Origin: Bacteriovorax stolpii
GTDB lineage: Bacteria; Bdellovibrionota; UBA1018
Direction: 5' to 3'
NCBI GenBank assembly: GCA_945860415.1
Contig: CAMAQA010000009.1
Location: forward strand, 1-54,156
Length of the DNA: 54,156 bases
This document shows, one piece after another, positions 1 to 8,912 of the stretch (positions within the stretch are counted from its first letter, which is position 1; the number at the start of each line of letters is the position of its first letter). The position numbers were made by a program, and so were the translations under genes. The notes under the pieces were generated by a model. The model was not told where the DNA came from. It saw nothing but the letters and a program-made list of their open reading frames with translations, and did no database searches.

Positions 1-261
1 GGGCAGTGTCGGGGTTTTGATCTCACCGCCCACCTGCAGCATCTTCATCGCGTTTTCGGAGCTCGACAGGCTCAGCGCCACCAGCTGCTGAAAGTGGTTG
101 ACCTCGGTCTTCATCTCGACCGACTTGGCCACCCGGAGACTCTGGATCATCCCCGCCGAAAGACCATAAATGACGAGCCCGCCGACGACGGCGCCGACCA
201 TGCCCTCGAGGATCGAGAACCCAGCATTCCCCTGAGCGAAAAAGACCTTCCGAAAGGACAT
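1..261 (-). CDS. Type IV pilin-like / pseudopilin protein, cut by window edge
   Basis: I translated this by hand from the minus strand; it runs off the left edge, so only the first 87 codons are visible. The N-terminus has a short leader ending in AQGNAG followed by FSILEGMVGAVVGGLVIYG. This is the class III prepilin pattern: Gly before the cleavage site, a hydrophobic residue at +1, Glu at +5, then a roughly 20-residue hydrophobic helix. Such proteins are cleaved and methylated by PilD-type peptidases and assemble into type IV pili or type II secretion pseudopili. A purine-rich AAGGA lies directly against the ATG, which is unusually close for a ribosome site. Which pilin class it belongs to cannot be decided without the C-terminal part. 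Confidence 0.75.
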   Translation of the reverse strand, partial: MSFRKVFFAQGNAGFSILEGMVGAVVGGLVIYGLSAGMIQSLRVAKSVEMKTEVNHFQQLVALSLSSSENAMKMLQVGGEIKTPTLP

Positions 262-378
262 TCCTTGATTATGAGCGACACCTTGCGGCGTGTCGAGGGG
301 CGCAGGGCCCTTCACCAAAAAGCCTTAAACTGACCCAATCATCGCCAAACCATTATTACTAAAGCCAATTTTAATATT

Positions 379-407
379 TTGACGCTTTGCATCATTCCGC
401 GTTATGA
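379..407 (+). promoter_or_regulatory. Candidate sigma70-type promoter before the 404 gene
   Basis: TTGACG at 379-384 and TTATGA at 402-407 are separated by 17 bp, in an AT-rich stretch between two divergent genes. The -10 box overlaps the ATG at 404, so transcription would begin near 414-416. That would fit a leaderless message starting at the in-frame ATG at 416. Seen by eye only; a chance match is possible. Confidence 0.3.
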
Positions 408-2104
408 AGCCCTCGATGAAAAATCGGCCCCCGAAAACGAGTTTCCAGCCCCTGCTCATCCTCGCCTCGTTGACGCTTTCGAGCGGGGGGTTTACCGCCC
501 TCGCCGCGACGATACCCCACCCGGTCTCTCGCAGCGTCTGGCTGAAGATCAGTCCCGAAGGCCAGAAACTCTTTGCGCAGGACTTCCTCTCCGTCATCGA
601 AGGCTCCGGTTTTACGATTCAGAAGCGGAGCATTCCCCAGATCAACTACGTGGCCGAAGAGGCCATGACCATTGATGCCCTTCCGGAAAACACGACTCCC
701 GAGCAGAAGAGCGCGCTCACCCGCATCCGCGACGAGGTCAAGCGCTGGTTGCTGGGCTTCGAGCTGAACGATCCGCGTTTTGCGTTGGACATCACCGACC
801 TCTCCTACGCAGCGGAATTTCAGAAAATGTCGCTCCGAATCCTGGGACGGGGCCAGGAGAGCAATACCATCCGAGCCCGCCTCGAAGTGGTCATTCCCGA
901 GATTCGAATCCAGGCTGCCGAGATCGTCGGACGCGACCTGAATAACGACTGGCTCGGAGAGTTCGGAATTCGCGATGTCCTCGCCCGAATCGGCGGCAGC
1001 ACCCCGCCCCCCATGATGCTCTCGAGCGACTTCGAGATCCGCCTCCACCCGGATTCGCAGTTTCGGCTGAAACTCCTGAGCTTCAACACGAACCTGACAG
1101 AGACTCCGGTGCAGCTGGAATTTTCGCGAGAGATCCGACTTCCAGTGGTCGAGGTTTTTGTCAACGGCCGGAAGATGAAGCTCAACCCAGAGCCCATTTC
1201 AGAGCTCATCCACCAGCAACGACAGCGCCTCGCAGGCGCCCTCCAGGCCTATCTCGACAACCTGCTGCGCGAAGAAATTCCGTTCTGGTTCAACGATGCC
1301 AGCAAGGCACTTTCGATGAAAACCATCGACCAGGCCATTTCCATTCCTGCGCCGGGAGCGCCGGAGAACCTCTCCGAGGAACTCGGAAGCCTTCATCTCG
1401 GATTTTATCCTGAGCGGATGGGTCTCAGCGGAGATGGCTCGCTGCGCCTTGCGGCTGCCAGCTTCATCGAAGACAAGCTCGCAGCAGAGGACGCAATCCC
1501 CCGCCCTCCCGCAGTCGCGACATCTCCACCGATCTTTGATCGGAAAGGGCATTATGACTTTGCAGTGGCCCTGCACCCAGTGCTGGTCAACCGCATGCTC
1601 AGCTTCAGCTACCAGCGTGGCTACTTCCGCGACATCAAGCTCAACGATGGCTCGACGATCGAACTCTTCGAAGCGCCCACGTTTCGCGTCGGCCCCGAAG
1701 TGCCGGCCGGAATGCTGAAGATGCGACTTGCACTCAAGACTGCGTCAGGCGGAGGCCTGAAACGACTTTTCGTCGCCAAGGACGTGAAGCTCCGGTTTGA
1801 CGCCTACGTCAAAGTCATCCGCAATCCGGATGCAAGCTTCTCGCTCGCGATGTGTGTCGTGGACCTGAACTCACTGGAAGTGGACGCCAGCTCTGCCACC
1901 ATCGGCCTGTTCAAGGGACTGGTCAGGAACAAGGTCCTCGAACAGCTCACGGCATTCGACACTGAACTGCGCCAAAAGCCGCTGATGCTGGCGGCCCAGT
2001 TGCGCCCCCCGGAAAGCCTGATCGGACTGCGTTGGAGCCTGGCCGCAATGACGACCGAACCCCGCTCGGGCTTCATCACGACCTACTTTTCGTTCGAGCA
2101 CTAA
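404..2104 (+). CDS. Large exported protein of unknown function
   Basis: I do not recognise this 566-residue protein. It begins with a basic region and a hydrophobic stretch (PLLILASLTLSSGGFTALAA) that reads as a Sec signal peptide, so it is probably periplasmic or outer-membrane associated. The body alternates charged and hydrophobic residues in a beta-rich manner, with almost no cysteine, and no catalytic motif stands out. A second in-frame ATG at 416 keeps the whole signal peptide and may be the real start, because neither ATG has a clear ribosome site. Its TAA stop directly touches the opposing tldE stop. A lipid-binding TULIP-like fold is conceivable from the pattern, but this is only a guess. 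Confidence 0.7.
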   Translation: MKPSMKNRPPKTSFQPLLILASLTLSSGGFTALAATIPHPVSRSVWLKISPEGQKLFAQDFLSVIEGSGFTIQKRSIPQINYVAEEAMTIDALPENTTPEQKSALTRIRDEVKRWLLGFELNDPRFALDITDLSYAAEFQKMSLRILGRGQESNTIRARLEVVIPEIRIQAAEIVGRDLNNDWLGEFGIRDVLARIGGSTPPPMMLSSDFEIRLHPDSQFRLKLLSFNTNLTETPVQLEFSREIRLPVVEVFVNGRKMKLNPEPISELIHQQRQRLAGALQAYLDNLLREEIPFWFNDASKALSMKTIDQAISIPAPGAPENLSEELGSLHLGFYPERMGLSGDGSLRLAAASFIEDKLAAEDAIPRPPAVATSPPIFDRKGHYDFAVALHPVLVNRMLSFSYQRGYFRDIKLNDGSTIELFEAPTFRVGPEVPAGMLKMRLALKTASGGGLKRLFVAKDVKLRFDAYVKVIRNPDASFSLAMCVVDLNSLEVDASSATIGLFKGLVRNKVLEQLTAFDTELRQKPLMLAAQLRPPESLIGLRWSLAAMTTEPRSGFITTYFSFEH

Positions 2105-3460
2105 TTACAATGTAAAGTTCATGCTCTTCAGGAGCATTCCCGGCATCAGCATGCCGCCGGCCTGCCGATGATGGTACGTTCCCGTCTCGGCAATCATCGC
2201 CCGGAAATCCGTCACGGCTTCGAGCTCCGAGCCAAAGAACCGGTAGATGCCGTCATCCCAGCGCATCGTCTCGATCGGTCCGACGACTTCGCCATTCTCC
2301 ACCCAGAGGCACGCATAGCGGGTCATGCCCGTGATGCGACCTTCGAACGGATCGCTCCAGTTCAGGTAGTGGAGGTTGCTCAGGAACACACCCGTACCGA
2401 GGCGCTTAAAGATATCGTCGCGCTTGAGCGATCCCGAGGCCATCGACGGCGAACGGAGCCCCTCATAGGAGGTCGCGCCGTTCGAGGACACGCCGTACTC
2501 GGCTCCCGTGCGAGAATGCACGAGGCTTCCGACAAGCTGCCCCTCGCGAACGAGGTCGATCTTTTCCGGGGCGACGTCACCCTCGCCATTGAAGCGGGGA
2601 ACGACCCCGAGGCTGAAATCTTCCGTCAGCGAAAAGAGCGCAGAGAGCCTGCGCTCACCCGTACGCAGGAACCGAAGCGGGCTCTCGCCCTTTCGGATCG
2701 CGCGCTCGCCGATGCAGCCCCACGAGAACATGCCCACCAGATCGCTGACAGCGGCCGGAGCCAGATAGGCGCGATATGAACCGCGGGGAACGCGAACCGG
2801 CTTCTTTTCCATCGCAGCCAGCAGCGACTTCGACTGCGCCAGATCCTGCGAGAACTCCGAACGGTTCCAGCGCGATCCCGCGAAGGTGCTCTTCACGGCC
2901 TTTTCCATCGGAGTGTAGACCGAATAATCGAGCGAGAAGTTCTCGGTGTAGAACCACTGCTTCTGGCCGAGGCTATTGGCCGTCCCACGAACCATCGAAC
3001 CTGAGGCGTAAATGCCGGCAAGGTCGACACCCTGGATTTCCGGCAGGAGCTGGTCAAAGACCTGCTCCGCCCCAAGGATATTGCCCTCCTCGATCTGCTC
3101 GACGTTGCCGCGGTTCTGCGGCAGCACGGCGTACGGATCGAGAGGAAGCTGAGGCACTTCTTTCTGGAGCGACTCGAGCGCCGCCTTCACGCGAGGAAAG
3201 TCTTCGGTTTCTTCACCCGTCAGCGAAATGCTCGCCTCGCCATTTCGGATTCCTTCCGGCGACTGGATGAAGAGCTTGAGGCGCAGCGTGGCGTCCTGCA
3301 CCTGGCCGGCCTGGCGAACCTTGGCAGCATTGAGACGGACGAACTGACTGTCTTCCGCGATGAGCTCGCAGGCCAGCACCTGGCCGGCACCGAGCGCGGC
3401 GAAGGCCTTCGAGGTGAGTGCATCAAAATGTTCCTGGAAAGCAGCTGAGGAGCGGATCAT
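2105..3460 (-). CDS. tldE: TldE/PmbA family protein, partner of TldD
   Basis: This 451-residue protein matches the PmbA/TldE family along its length. In known systems TldE forms a heterodimer with TldD that degrades or matures small peptides (microcin B17 in E. coli); TldE itself lacks the metal site. No HExxxH motif is seen here, as expected for the E subunit. It follows tldD with an ATGA overlap of 4 bp, the classic arrangement for translational coupling of the two subunits. The gene ends in TAA, directly abutting the stop of the opposing gene. No candidate substrate peptide is evident nearby. Confidence 0.88.
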   Translation of the reverse strand: MIRSSAAFQEHFDALTSKAFAALGAGQVLACELIAEDSQFVRLNAAKVRQAGQVQDATLRLKLFIQSPEGIRNGEASISLTGEETEDFPRVKAALESLQKEVPQLPLDPYAVLPQNRGNVEQIEEGNILGAEQVFDQLLPEIQGVDLAGIYASGSMVRGTANSLGQKQWFYTENFSLDYSVYTPMEKAVKSTFAGSRWNRSEFSQDLAQSKSLLAAMEKKPVRVPRGSYRAYLAPAAVSDLVGMFSWGCIGERAIRKGESPLRFLRTGERRLSALFSLTEDFSLGVVPRFNGEGDVAPEKIDLVREGQLVGSLVHSRTGAEYGVSSNGATSYEGLRSPSMASGSLKRDDIFKRLGTGVFLSNLHYLNWSDPFEGRITGMTRYACLWVENGEVVGPIETMRWDDGIYRFFGSELEAVTDFRAMIAETGTYHHRQAGGMLMPGMLLKSMNFTL

Positions 3461-4911
3461 GCTCCACCTCCGAAGACTTCGATGTTCGTGAACAGGCAGA
3501 CGGGTGAACGGTGGCCGACGCGGATAACCTGGTTCGGCTCGGCCTTGCCGCAGTTCGGAGTGCCATGGGTCTGGAGAGTGGAAGCATTTCCCACCATCTT
3601 GAGTCCATTCCAGAACGGCGTCGTGATGCCGCGGTAGTTCGGGTTCCGGAGCGTCTTCGTCAGCTTGCCGTTTTCAATCAGCTTGGCGTACTCGCAGCCG
3701 AACTGAAACTTGTTGCGATAATCATCGATCGACCACGAGCGGTTCGTGTCCATGAGGATGCCGCGTTCGACTGAAGCGATGATCTCGTCGAAGCTCGAGG
3801 TGCCCGGCTCCAGGTTGATGTTGGCCATGCGATCCACGGCCGGGCGATTCCACGACGAGGCACGGAAGTTCGCAACTCCGGCGAGCTTCGAGCGCTGCTG
3901 GCTTTCGAGCCCTCCGAGTCCGCGCAGGAGCACGCCGTCCTGGATCAGGTACTCGCGTTTCGCAGGATTGCCTCCATCATCAAAGGCATAGGAGGCCAGC
4001 TCGTCAGTGACCGTCGGGTCAAACGTCACGTTCAGGAGCTTCGATCCGTACTGGAGCGATCCGAAGTCTTTTTCACGCACGAAACTCCAGCCCGCGTAAT
4101 TGCGCTCATCGCCGAGGATGCGGTCGACCTCGAGCGGATGCCCGATGCTTTCGTGGATCTGAAGCGTCATCTGGGTCGGCAGGAGCACGAGCGAGGTCGT
4201 TTCGCTCGGGCACTCTTCAGCCGCAAGAAGTTCCAAAACCTGCTCGGCGACGCGGTCCACGCGATTCCACAGCGAAGGATCCTTCAGCAGCTGAAGATTG
4301 CCCTGGAGGTTCTCGCCGTCCGAGCGCTTCTGGGTGATGCCGCCGTCCTGCGCAGTGGCCTCGAAGTGCAGGATCACGCCTTCGAGCCCCTGCTCCACTT
4401 CCGTTCCGGAGGTGGACACGAGGCGCGACTCGCCGTCGAGCCAGTCGACGTAGCAGAGCGTCTGGACGATCTTGGCTGATTTCTTCAGGCGCTTCGTGAT
4501 CTCCACCACGAGCTCGGCAAGCTCCGCGCTCGTCGTGCGGGCCGTGCTTGCCGGCGAGGCGTAGTGTCCCTTCACCGTGGGACGAACGAGCGGCGCATTG
4601 CCATCAAAGCCGAACTTCGCGACAGACCAGCGCGAAGCCGACTCCGCCTGCTTGAATGCCCGAATCGTCGTCTCGCGAAGCGAAGCCGAAGTGATCGCCG
4701 GAGTTGCGGCATAGCCCATCTGGCCATTCACGAAGACTTCGACCATCACGCCGTGGCTTTCGCCCGTCGACGTCTCGCGGACATGTCCATCCTGGCCGAC
4801 GAAGGTGCGATGGCGCTCGCGCATTTCGCGAAAACCGATCCAGCTTGCGCTCTTGAGCTCGGGCAATGATTGCACTTCCTGAAGCAGCACCTTCAACCGT
4901 GACAAGGACAT
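3457..4911 (-). CDS. tldD: TldD zinc metalloprotease subunit
   Basis: This 484-residue protein carries the TldD signature HESIGH at residues 253-258 (HExxxH), which binds the catalytic zinc in the TldD/TldE heterodimer. The C-terminal part is typical of the family, including NPNYRGITTPFWNGLK and a closing FGGGA. It opens with ATG at 4911, 4 bp after the GT9 stop, and overlaps tldE by 4 bp. It therefore belongs to the minus-strand run starting at hisC. The linkage to envelope and histidine genes is probably operon packing rather than a shared pathway. The natural peptide substrate is unknown. Confidence 0.92.
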   Translation of the reverse strand: MSLSRLKVLLQEVQSLPELKSASWIGFREMRERHRTFVGQDGHVRETSTGESHGVMVEVFVNGQMGYAATPAITSASLRETTIRAFKQAESASRWSVAKFGFDGNAPLVRPTVKGHYASPASTARTTSAELAELVVEITKRLKKSAKIVQTLCYVDWLDGESRLVSTSGTEVEQGLEGVILHFEATAQDGGITQKRSDGENLQGNLQLLKDPSLWNRVDRVAEQVLELLAAEECPSETTSLVLLPTQMTLQIHESIGHPLEVDRILGDERNYAGWSFVREKDFGSLQYGSKLLNVTFDPTVTDELASYAFDDGGNPAKREYLIQDGVLLRGLGGLESQQRSKLAGVANFRASSWNRPAVDRMANINLEPGTSSFDEIIASVERGILMDTNRSWSIDDYRNKFQFGCEYAKLIENGKLTKTLRNPNYRGITTPFWNGLKMVGNASTLQTHGTPNCGKAEPNQVIRVGHRSPVCLFTNIEVFGGGA

Positions 4912-4915
4912 CGAC

Positions 4916-6040
4916 TCACCTCTCCAAAAGTTTTCGGGCCTCGACGGCCACGCGCTCGACTGAAATGGTCTTCATGCAAGGAAACGACGTACAACGCTCG
5001 CCCAGACAGCGAAACTCCTGCCCGCAATACACTTCCGGCGTGAAGACTGCGGCGTGCTGCACGCGCGACGCATCCAGCACCGGGCCTTCGTACGGACCCC
5101 AGCGCTTGGCGCTCTGGACCCGGATCGGAGGATAGAACGTCAGGACATGGCGTTCCACCGCCACAGCCAGGTGCAGCGGCCCCGTGCTCGGCGCAACGAC
5201 GAGATTCATGCGAGAATACAACGCCGCCAGGCGCTGCACATCCGGCGCGGACTTGCCGCCGTAAATCCGAAACGCCGGATGAGAGCCGAAGCGTCCACGA
5301 AACCGATCGAGGATTTCCTGCTCTCCCGGACCGCCGGTCAGGATGACGCCGGCGCCGTCTGCGAGCAAGGCGGAGACCAGTCCTTCATAATGGGCTTCAG
5401 GCCAGTTCAACGCGCTTCCACCCATGCCCGGATGGATCGCCACCCAGTTTCTTGCCTTCAGATCGACGCGTTCGGACACGAGCCAGCGCTCAACATCAGC
5501 GCGCGCCTCCGTGGAAATGGCAGCCTGCGTGGCGACGGTGCGCGAACCCACCTGGATGCCCAGCGGACGCAGGAGCTGCAGATTGTAATCCGCCTCGTGC
5601 ATTTCCACCTGCGAGCGACGCTGGCGGACTCCGCGGTTATAGGTCAGGAACGAGTACCACTTGCTGTAGGGCCCCAGGCGAATCGGAATGCGCGCGAGCA
5701 GGAGCGCAAAGGCCACTCGCGCCGGAGCCTGAAGCACAATCGCCAGGTCAAAACGCCCCTGATGGAGCGTCGACACCAGCCGCCAGAACCCGCGCCACCC
5801 CGTGTGACGGCCTTCGGGTTCGAACTCGATCACTTCATCGACCGACGCCAGACCCCGGAGCGCAGGAGCGACCCGGGGCTGCGCGATCACCGAAATCCGC
5901 GCCTTCGGATAAGTTCGGCGCAGCACTTCAAGCGCAGGTGTGGAGAGCAGCACGTCGCCCAGCCGATCCGGACGCGCCACGACGATCCGCCCCGTCGACG
6001 GAATGAAGATCGGAAGGAAAATGGAAGAGTCGGCGCTCAT
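4916..6040 (-). CDS. GT9 family glycosyltransferase, heptosyltransferase-like
   Basis: GT9 enzymes add ADP-heptose to the lipopolysaccharide inner core on the cytoplasmic face of the inner membrane. The 374-residue product starts with the family's RIVVARPDRLGDVLLSTPA segment. Later come HPGMGGSALNWP and VAPSTGPLHLA, the donor-binding segments of WaaC/WaaF/WaaQ enzymes. I placed the start at ATG 6040, 4 bp after the cmk stop, because residues encoded further upstream are unlike the family and lie inside cmk. A Cys-rich tail (YCGQEFRCLGERCTSFPC) resembles that of several GT9 proteins. The exact acceptor cannot be told from the sequence. Confidence 0.88.
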   Translation of the reverse strand: MSADSSIFLPIFIPSTGRIVVARPDRLGDVLLSTPALEVLRRTYPKARISVIAQPRVAPALRGLASVDEVIEFEPEGRHTGWRGFWRLVSTLHQGRFDLAIVLQAPARVAFALLLARIPIRLGPYSKWYSFLTYNRGVRQRRSQVEMHEADYNLQLLRPLGIQVGSRTVATQAAISTEARADVERWLVSERVDLKARNWVAIHPGMGGSALNWPEAHYEGLVSALLADGAGVILTGGPGEQEILDRFRGRFGSHPAFRIYGGKSAPDVQRLAALYSRMNLVVAPSTGPLHLAVAVERHVLTFYPPIRVQSAKRWGPYEGPVLDASRVQHAAVFTPEVYCGQEFRCLGERCTSFPCMKTISVERVAVEARKLLER

Positions 6041-6044
6041 TGTG

Positions 6045-6770
6045 TCAAACCGGACCGAGCCGCTCGTGCACTTTTCCGGCCAGAAACTCGACGACCTGAT
6101 CGAGAGTGAGCGCGGTCGTGTCGACCAGTATCGCATCTTCGGCCTGCTTCAGAGGAGCGATCGAGCGACCTGCATCGGCCGCGTCACGCATCTCGATCTG
6201 CGCCTGGAGTTCCTCGAACGAGGGCACCACGCCGCCTGCGGCCTGAAGCTCGGAAAGACGACGCCTCGCACGCACTTCGGCGCTGGCCGTCAGGAAAAAT
6301 TTTACGTCGGCATCCGGAAACACCACCGTTCCGATATCGCGTCCTTCGAGAATCGTTCGACCCTGGCAACCCAGCCGACGCTGGAGTCCGAGTAGCGCCG
6401 CGCGAACTCCCGGCACGGAAGACACTCCGGAAGCCGCGAGCGAATTTTCAGGAGTACGAATAAAATCGGTCACGTCCTGGCCATTGGCGAGAATGCGATT
6501 TTTCGGTCGAACATTTGCGTCAAAACGAAACTCGAGGTGGATCTCGCGCGCGAGCACCTCAGCCGCAGCGCGCTCGTCTTCGGTCGCGCCAGTCTTCCAT
6601 CGCCCCTGCGACCGGAGCACATAGGCCAGTGCGCGATAGAGAGCGCCGGTGTCGACATGAACGAACTGCAGGCGTTCGGCCAGGCGCTTCGTCGCCGTGC
6701 TCTTGCCGGTTCCCGCAGGTCCATCCAGCGCAATGACCGGGCCCTGCTTCGGAATCTTCAGAACGTCCAT
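6045..6770 (-). CDS. cmk: Cytidylate kinase
   Basis: Phosphorylates CMP and dCMP with ATP in pyrimidine nucleotide metabolism. The 241-residue product has the P-loop GPAGTGKST at residues 17-25, DTGALYRALAY next, and LEGRDIGTVVFPDADVKFF, all highly characteristic of bacterial Cmk. The start is ATG 6770, which shares one base with the hisC stop (TGATG); an upstream extension exists but lies inside hisC and lacks family similarity. It sits in the hisC-cmk-GT9-tldD-tldE run with spacings of -1 to 4 bp, so all five genes are probably one transcript. Confidence 0.95.
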   Translation of the reverse strand: MDVLKIPKQGPVIALDGPAGTGKSTATKRLAERLQFVHVDTGALYRALAYVLRSQGRWKTGATEDERAAAEVLAREIHLEFRFDANVRPKNRILANGQDVTDFIRTPENSLAASGVSSVPGVRAALLGLQRRLGCQGRTILEGRDIGTVVFPDADVKFFLTASAEVRARRRLSELQAAGGVVPSFEELQAQIEMRDAADAGRSIAPLKQAEDAILVDTTALTLDQVVEFLAGKVHERLGPV

Positions 6771-7933
6771 CACGCGCGCGTCCCCTTCACCTTTTCCAGG
6801 GCCTTCAGGGCGAAACGGTTTTCGGCCATGGTGCCGATCGAAATGCGAAGCGCATCGTGGAGCCCATAATTGGCGACCGGACGAAAAATCACGCCAACCT
6901 TCAGGCATTCCTGGAAGACTTCCACTCCTGATTTTCCGAATCCCTTTCGGGCATTCACGAGAAGAAAATTTCCCTGGCTCGGCCAGTACGGAATCGAGAG
7001 GCGCTCGAGTTCCTTTTTCCAGAACTTCATGCCCTGCTGATTTTCGCGGATGGCCTGGCGGACATAGGTCTTATCGAGGAGAGCGGCTTCGGCTGCGGCA
7101 AGAGCCGGAGCCCCGAGATTGAACGGCATCCGAATCCGCTCGCAAAAGGAAAACAGCTCGGCGGATCCGACGCCGTAACCGATTCGGAATCCCGCAAGCC
7201 CATAAATTTTCGAGAACGTCCTGAGGACCACCACGTTCGGAAATTCTGCCTGGAGCTTCATCGGATCCGGAATGGAGTTCGCGCCGCCGCGATCGGTGAC
7301 GTACTCCCAGTAGGCATAATCGAGCACCGTGATGATGGTGCCGCCGCGGACCTTCGAGACTCCCGCGAGGAATTCGCGAAGCTCGGATTCGGTGTTGTGC
7401 GTGCCGGTAGGATTGTTCGGATTGGCAATGAAGACGATCTTCACGCCCTCATCCTTGCGCACGAGCTCCAGGAGTGCCGGCAGGTCAAAGCGCAGGTCAG
7501 GCGTCAGTGGCGATTCGACGATGCGGGTGCCATGGGCCTGAGCGCAAACGCGGTACGCCACGAAGGCGGCCTGCGAGGTGGCGATCGCATCGCCTGGAAC
7601 CGTGTACGTGCGGATCAAAAGATCGATCAGCTCATTCGATCCATTGCCCAGGAGCAGCTCTCCCGCAGTGAGCTTGCGCTCAGGGGTCGAGAGCGACTTG
7701 CAGAGCGCCTGCCTGAGTGCGTAGGCGCCCGCATCCGGATAGCGGTGTTGTTCCCCGAGGCTCTTGCGGGCTGCCGCCAGGGCCTTCGGGCTCGGACCCA
7801 GCGGATTCTCGTTCGAGGCCAGCTTGACGACCTTCTTCAGGCCATACTCGCGCTGGGTCTCCTCGATGGGCTTTCCGGGAACATAAGGCTGGAGCGTACG
7901 AATGTATTCGGGCGGAAGCGGCAGTGGGTGCAT
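6770..7933 (-). CDS. hisC: Histidinol-phosphate aminotransferase
   Basis: A PLP-dependent fold-type I aminotransferase of 387 residues. Family landmarks are LASNENPLGPSP near the N-terminus, NPNNPTGT, and the Schiff-base lysine in RTFSKIYGLAGFRIGYG. HisC converts imidazole-acetol phosphate and glutamate to histidinol phosphate. No other his gene is present, so a role as a broader aromatic or tyrosine aminotransferase, known for some HisC paralogues, cannot be excluded. The start at 7933 is the ATG giving MHPLPLPPEYI; the reading frame continues upstream, but that extension overlaps the divergent pseudouridine synthase gene. It is the first gene of the minus-strand run down to tldE. Confidence 0.87.
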   Translation of the reverse strand: MHPLPLPPEYIRTLQPYVPGKPIEETQREYGLKKVVKLASNENPLGPSPKALAAARKSLGEQHRYPDAGAYALRQALCKSLSTPERKLTAGELLLGNGSNELIDLLIRTYTVPGDAIATSQAAFVAYRVCAQAHGTRIVESPLTPDLRFDLPALLELVRKDEGVKIVFIANPNNPTGTHNTESELREFLAGVSKVRGGTIITVLDYAYWEYVTDRGGANSIPDPMKLQAEFPNVVVLRTFSKIYGLAGFRIGYGVGSAELFSFCERIRMPFNLGAPALAAAEAALLDKTYVRQAIRENQQGMKFWKKELERLSIPYWPSQGNFLLVNARKGFGKSGVEVFQECLKVGVIFRPVANYGLHDALRISIGTMAENRFALKALEKVKGTRA

Positions 7934-8020
7934 GACCGACTGACTAGACCACGGCAGGGGTCTTTGGGCAACAGCCTCGCACCTTCCGGCGGGGCCGAAA
8001 TTCCGGTACGCTGGGCTTCG

Positions 8021-8737
8021 ATGCTCACGGATTCGCCCATCCTCTTCGAGGACGCCCAGCTCGTGCTCGTGAACAAGCCGGCAGGCGTGCTCTCGCACCC
8101 CAACCCGGGCCAGATCACGGCCCGAAATCGAGGAACATTTCTGGGGGTGTACGACTTTGACGAGAAGACCTTCGAGACCGAGTCCGGAAAGGTCTGGCTG
8201 CTCCATCGGCTCGACCAGGATACCTCGGGGGTACTCCTGGCAACCAAAGATGCCGAGTCAGCCGAGCGCCTGCGTGCGGACTTCGACTCGGGCAAGATCC
8301 GCAAGGAGTACCTCTGTCTCGTGCGCGGTGACCCCGGACCGAAGGGCGTCTGGAAGGACCACCTGACGCTCAAGCGTGACGGCACCAAGGTCCGGTCGTT
8401 CGTCCTGCGAGGCCATGCCCCGAATGCGGAGCTGCGATTTGAGCGAGTGGGATTTTCAACGGCTCACCGCGTGTCGCTTCTTCGAGTCGAGCTGATCACG
8501 GGGCGCACGCACCAGATTCGCGTGCAGGCCAACTCGCGGCAGCATCCGCTGTGTGGTGATGACGTTTACGGCGACTTTTCCTGGAACAAGAAGATGGCGC
8601 GCGAGTTCAGTTCGACTCGCCTGTTTCTGCATGCCTCGCGACTGGAATTTCGGCATCCCGTGACGGGTCGGAAGGTAGTCGTCGAGGCACCTCTGGCTTC
8701 CGAACTGAAGGAAGTCCTGACGGCTCTTGGCCTCTGA
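8021..8737 (+). CDS. RluA-family RNA pseudouridine synthase
   Basis: A 238-residue single-domain pseudouridine synthase. The catalytic aspartate is in LLHRLDQDTSGVLLATK (HRLD motif), and the family's later segment RVELITGRTHQIRVQA is intact. There is no S4 RNA-binding domain, so it resembles TruC/RluA-like enzymes rather than RluC/RluD. The target uridine in rRNA or tRNA cannot be assigned. The start at ATG 8021 gives a family-like N-terminus (FEDAQLVLVNKPAG) and leaves 87 bp to the divergent hisC start. It is one of three RluA-family genes in this window, and the three are clearly different from each other. Confidence 0.9.
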   Translation: MLTDSPILFEDAQLVLVNKPAGVLSHPNPGQITARNRGTFLGVYDFDEKTFETESGKVWLLHRLDQDTSGVLLATKDAESAERLRADFDSGKIRKEYLCLVRGDPGPKGVWKDHLTLKRDGTKVRSFVLRGHAPNAELRFERVGFSTAHRVSLLRVELITGRTHQIRVQANSRQHPLCGDDVYGDFSWNKKMAREFSSTRLFLHASRLEFRHPVTGRKVVVEAPLASELKEVLTALGL

Positions 8738-8739
8738 CG

Positions 8740-8771
8740 GCCGGGGAGTGTCCCACCGGTCCTACCCCGGC
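8740..8771 (+). terminator. Weak candidate terminator after the pseudouridine synthase gene
   Basis: GCCGGGG (8740-8746) pairs with CCCCGGC (8765-8771) across an 18-nt loop just after the stop codon. It is followed by GAAATTT rather than a clean T run, so intrinsic termination is only a possibility. Confidence 0.3.
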
Positions 8772-8844
8772 GAAATTTGACCGGATTTTGCTCAGCTGTC
8801 GAATCCTTGGACACCGTTTGCGCTGATAACCCGCTTTCGGGCTT

Positions 8845-8873
8845 TTGACAGCTCTTCATCCAGCGACGATTCA
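8845..8873 (+). promoter_or_regulatory. Candidate promoter of the beta-helix protein gene
   Basis: A consensus TTGACA at 8845-8850 is followed after 17 bp by GATTCA (8868-8873), a poor -10 match. Transcription would start near 8880, leaving about 30 nt of leader before the chosen ATG at 8913. Confidence 0.33.
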
Positions 8874-8912
8874 GTGAGCAGCGATGGTCCCGTCCTTGCT
8901 CTCTCTTTGGGT

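Noticed and set aside
8740..8771. Strong terminator after the first pseudouridine synthase gene
   Set aside because: The stem is good, but the loop is long and there is no T run, so I list it only as weak.
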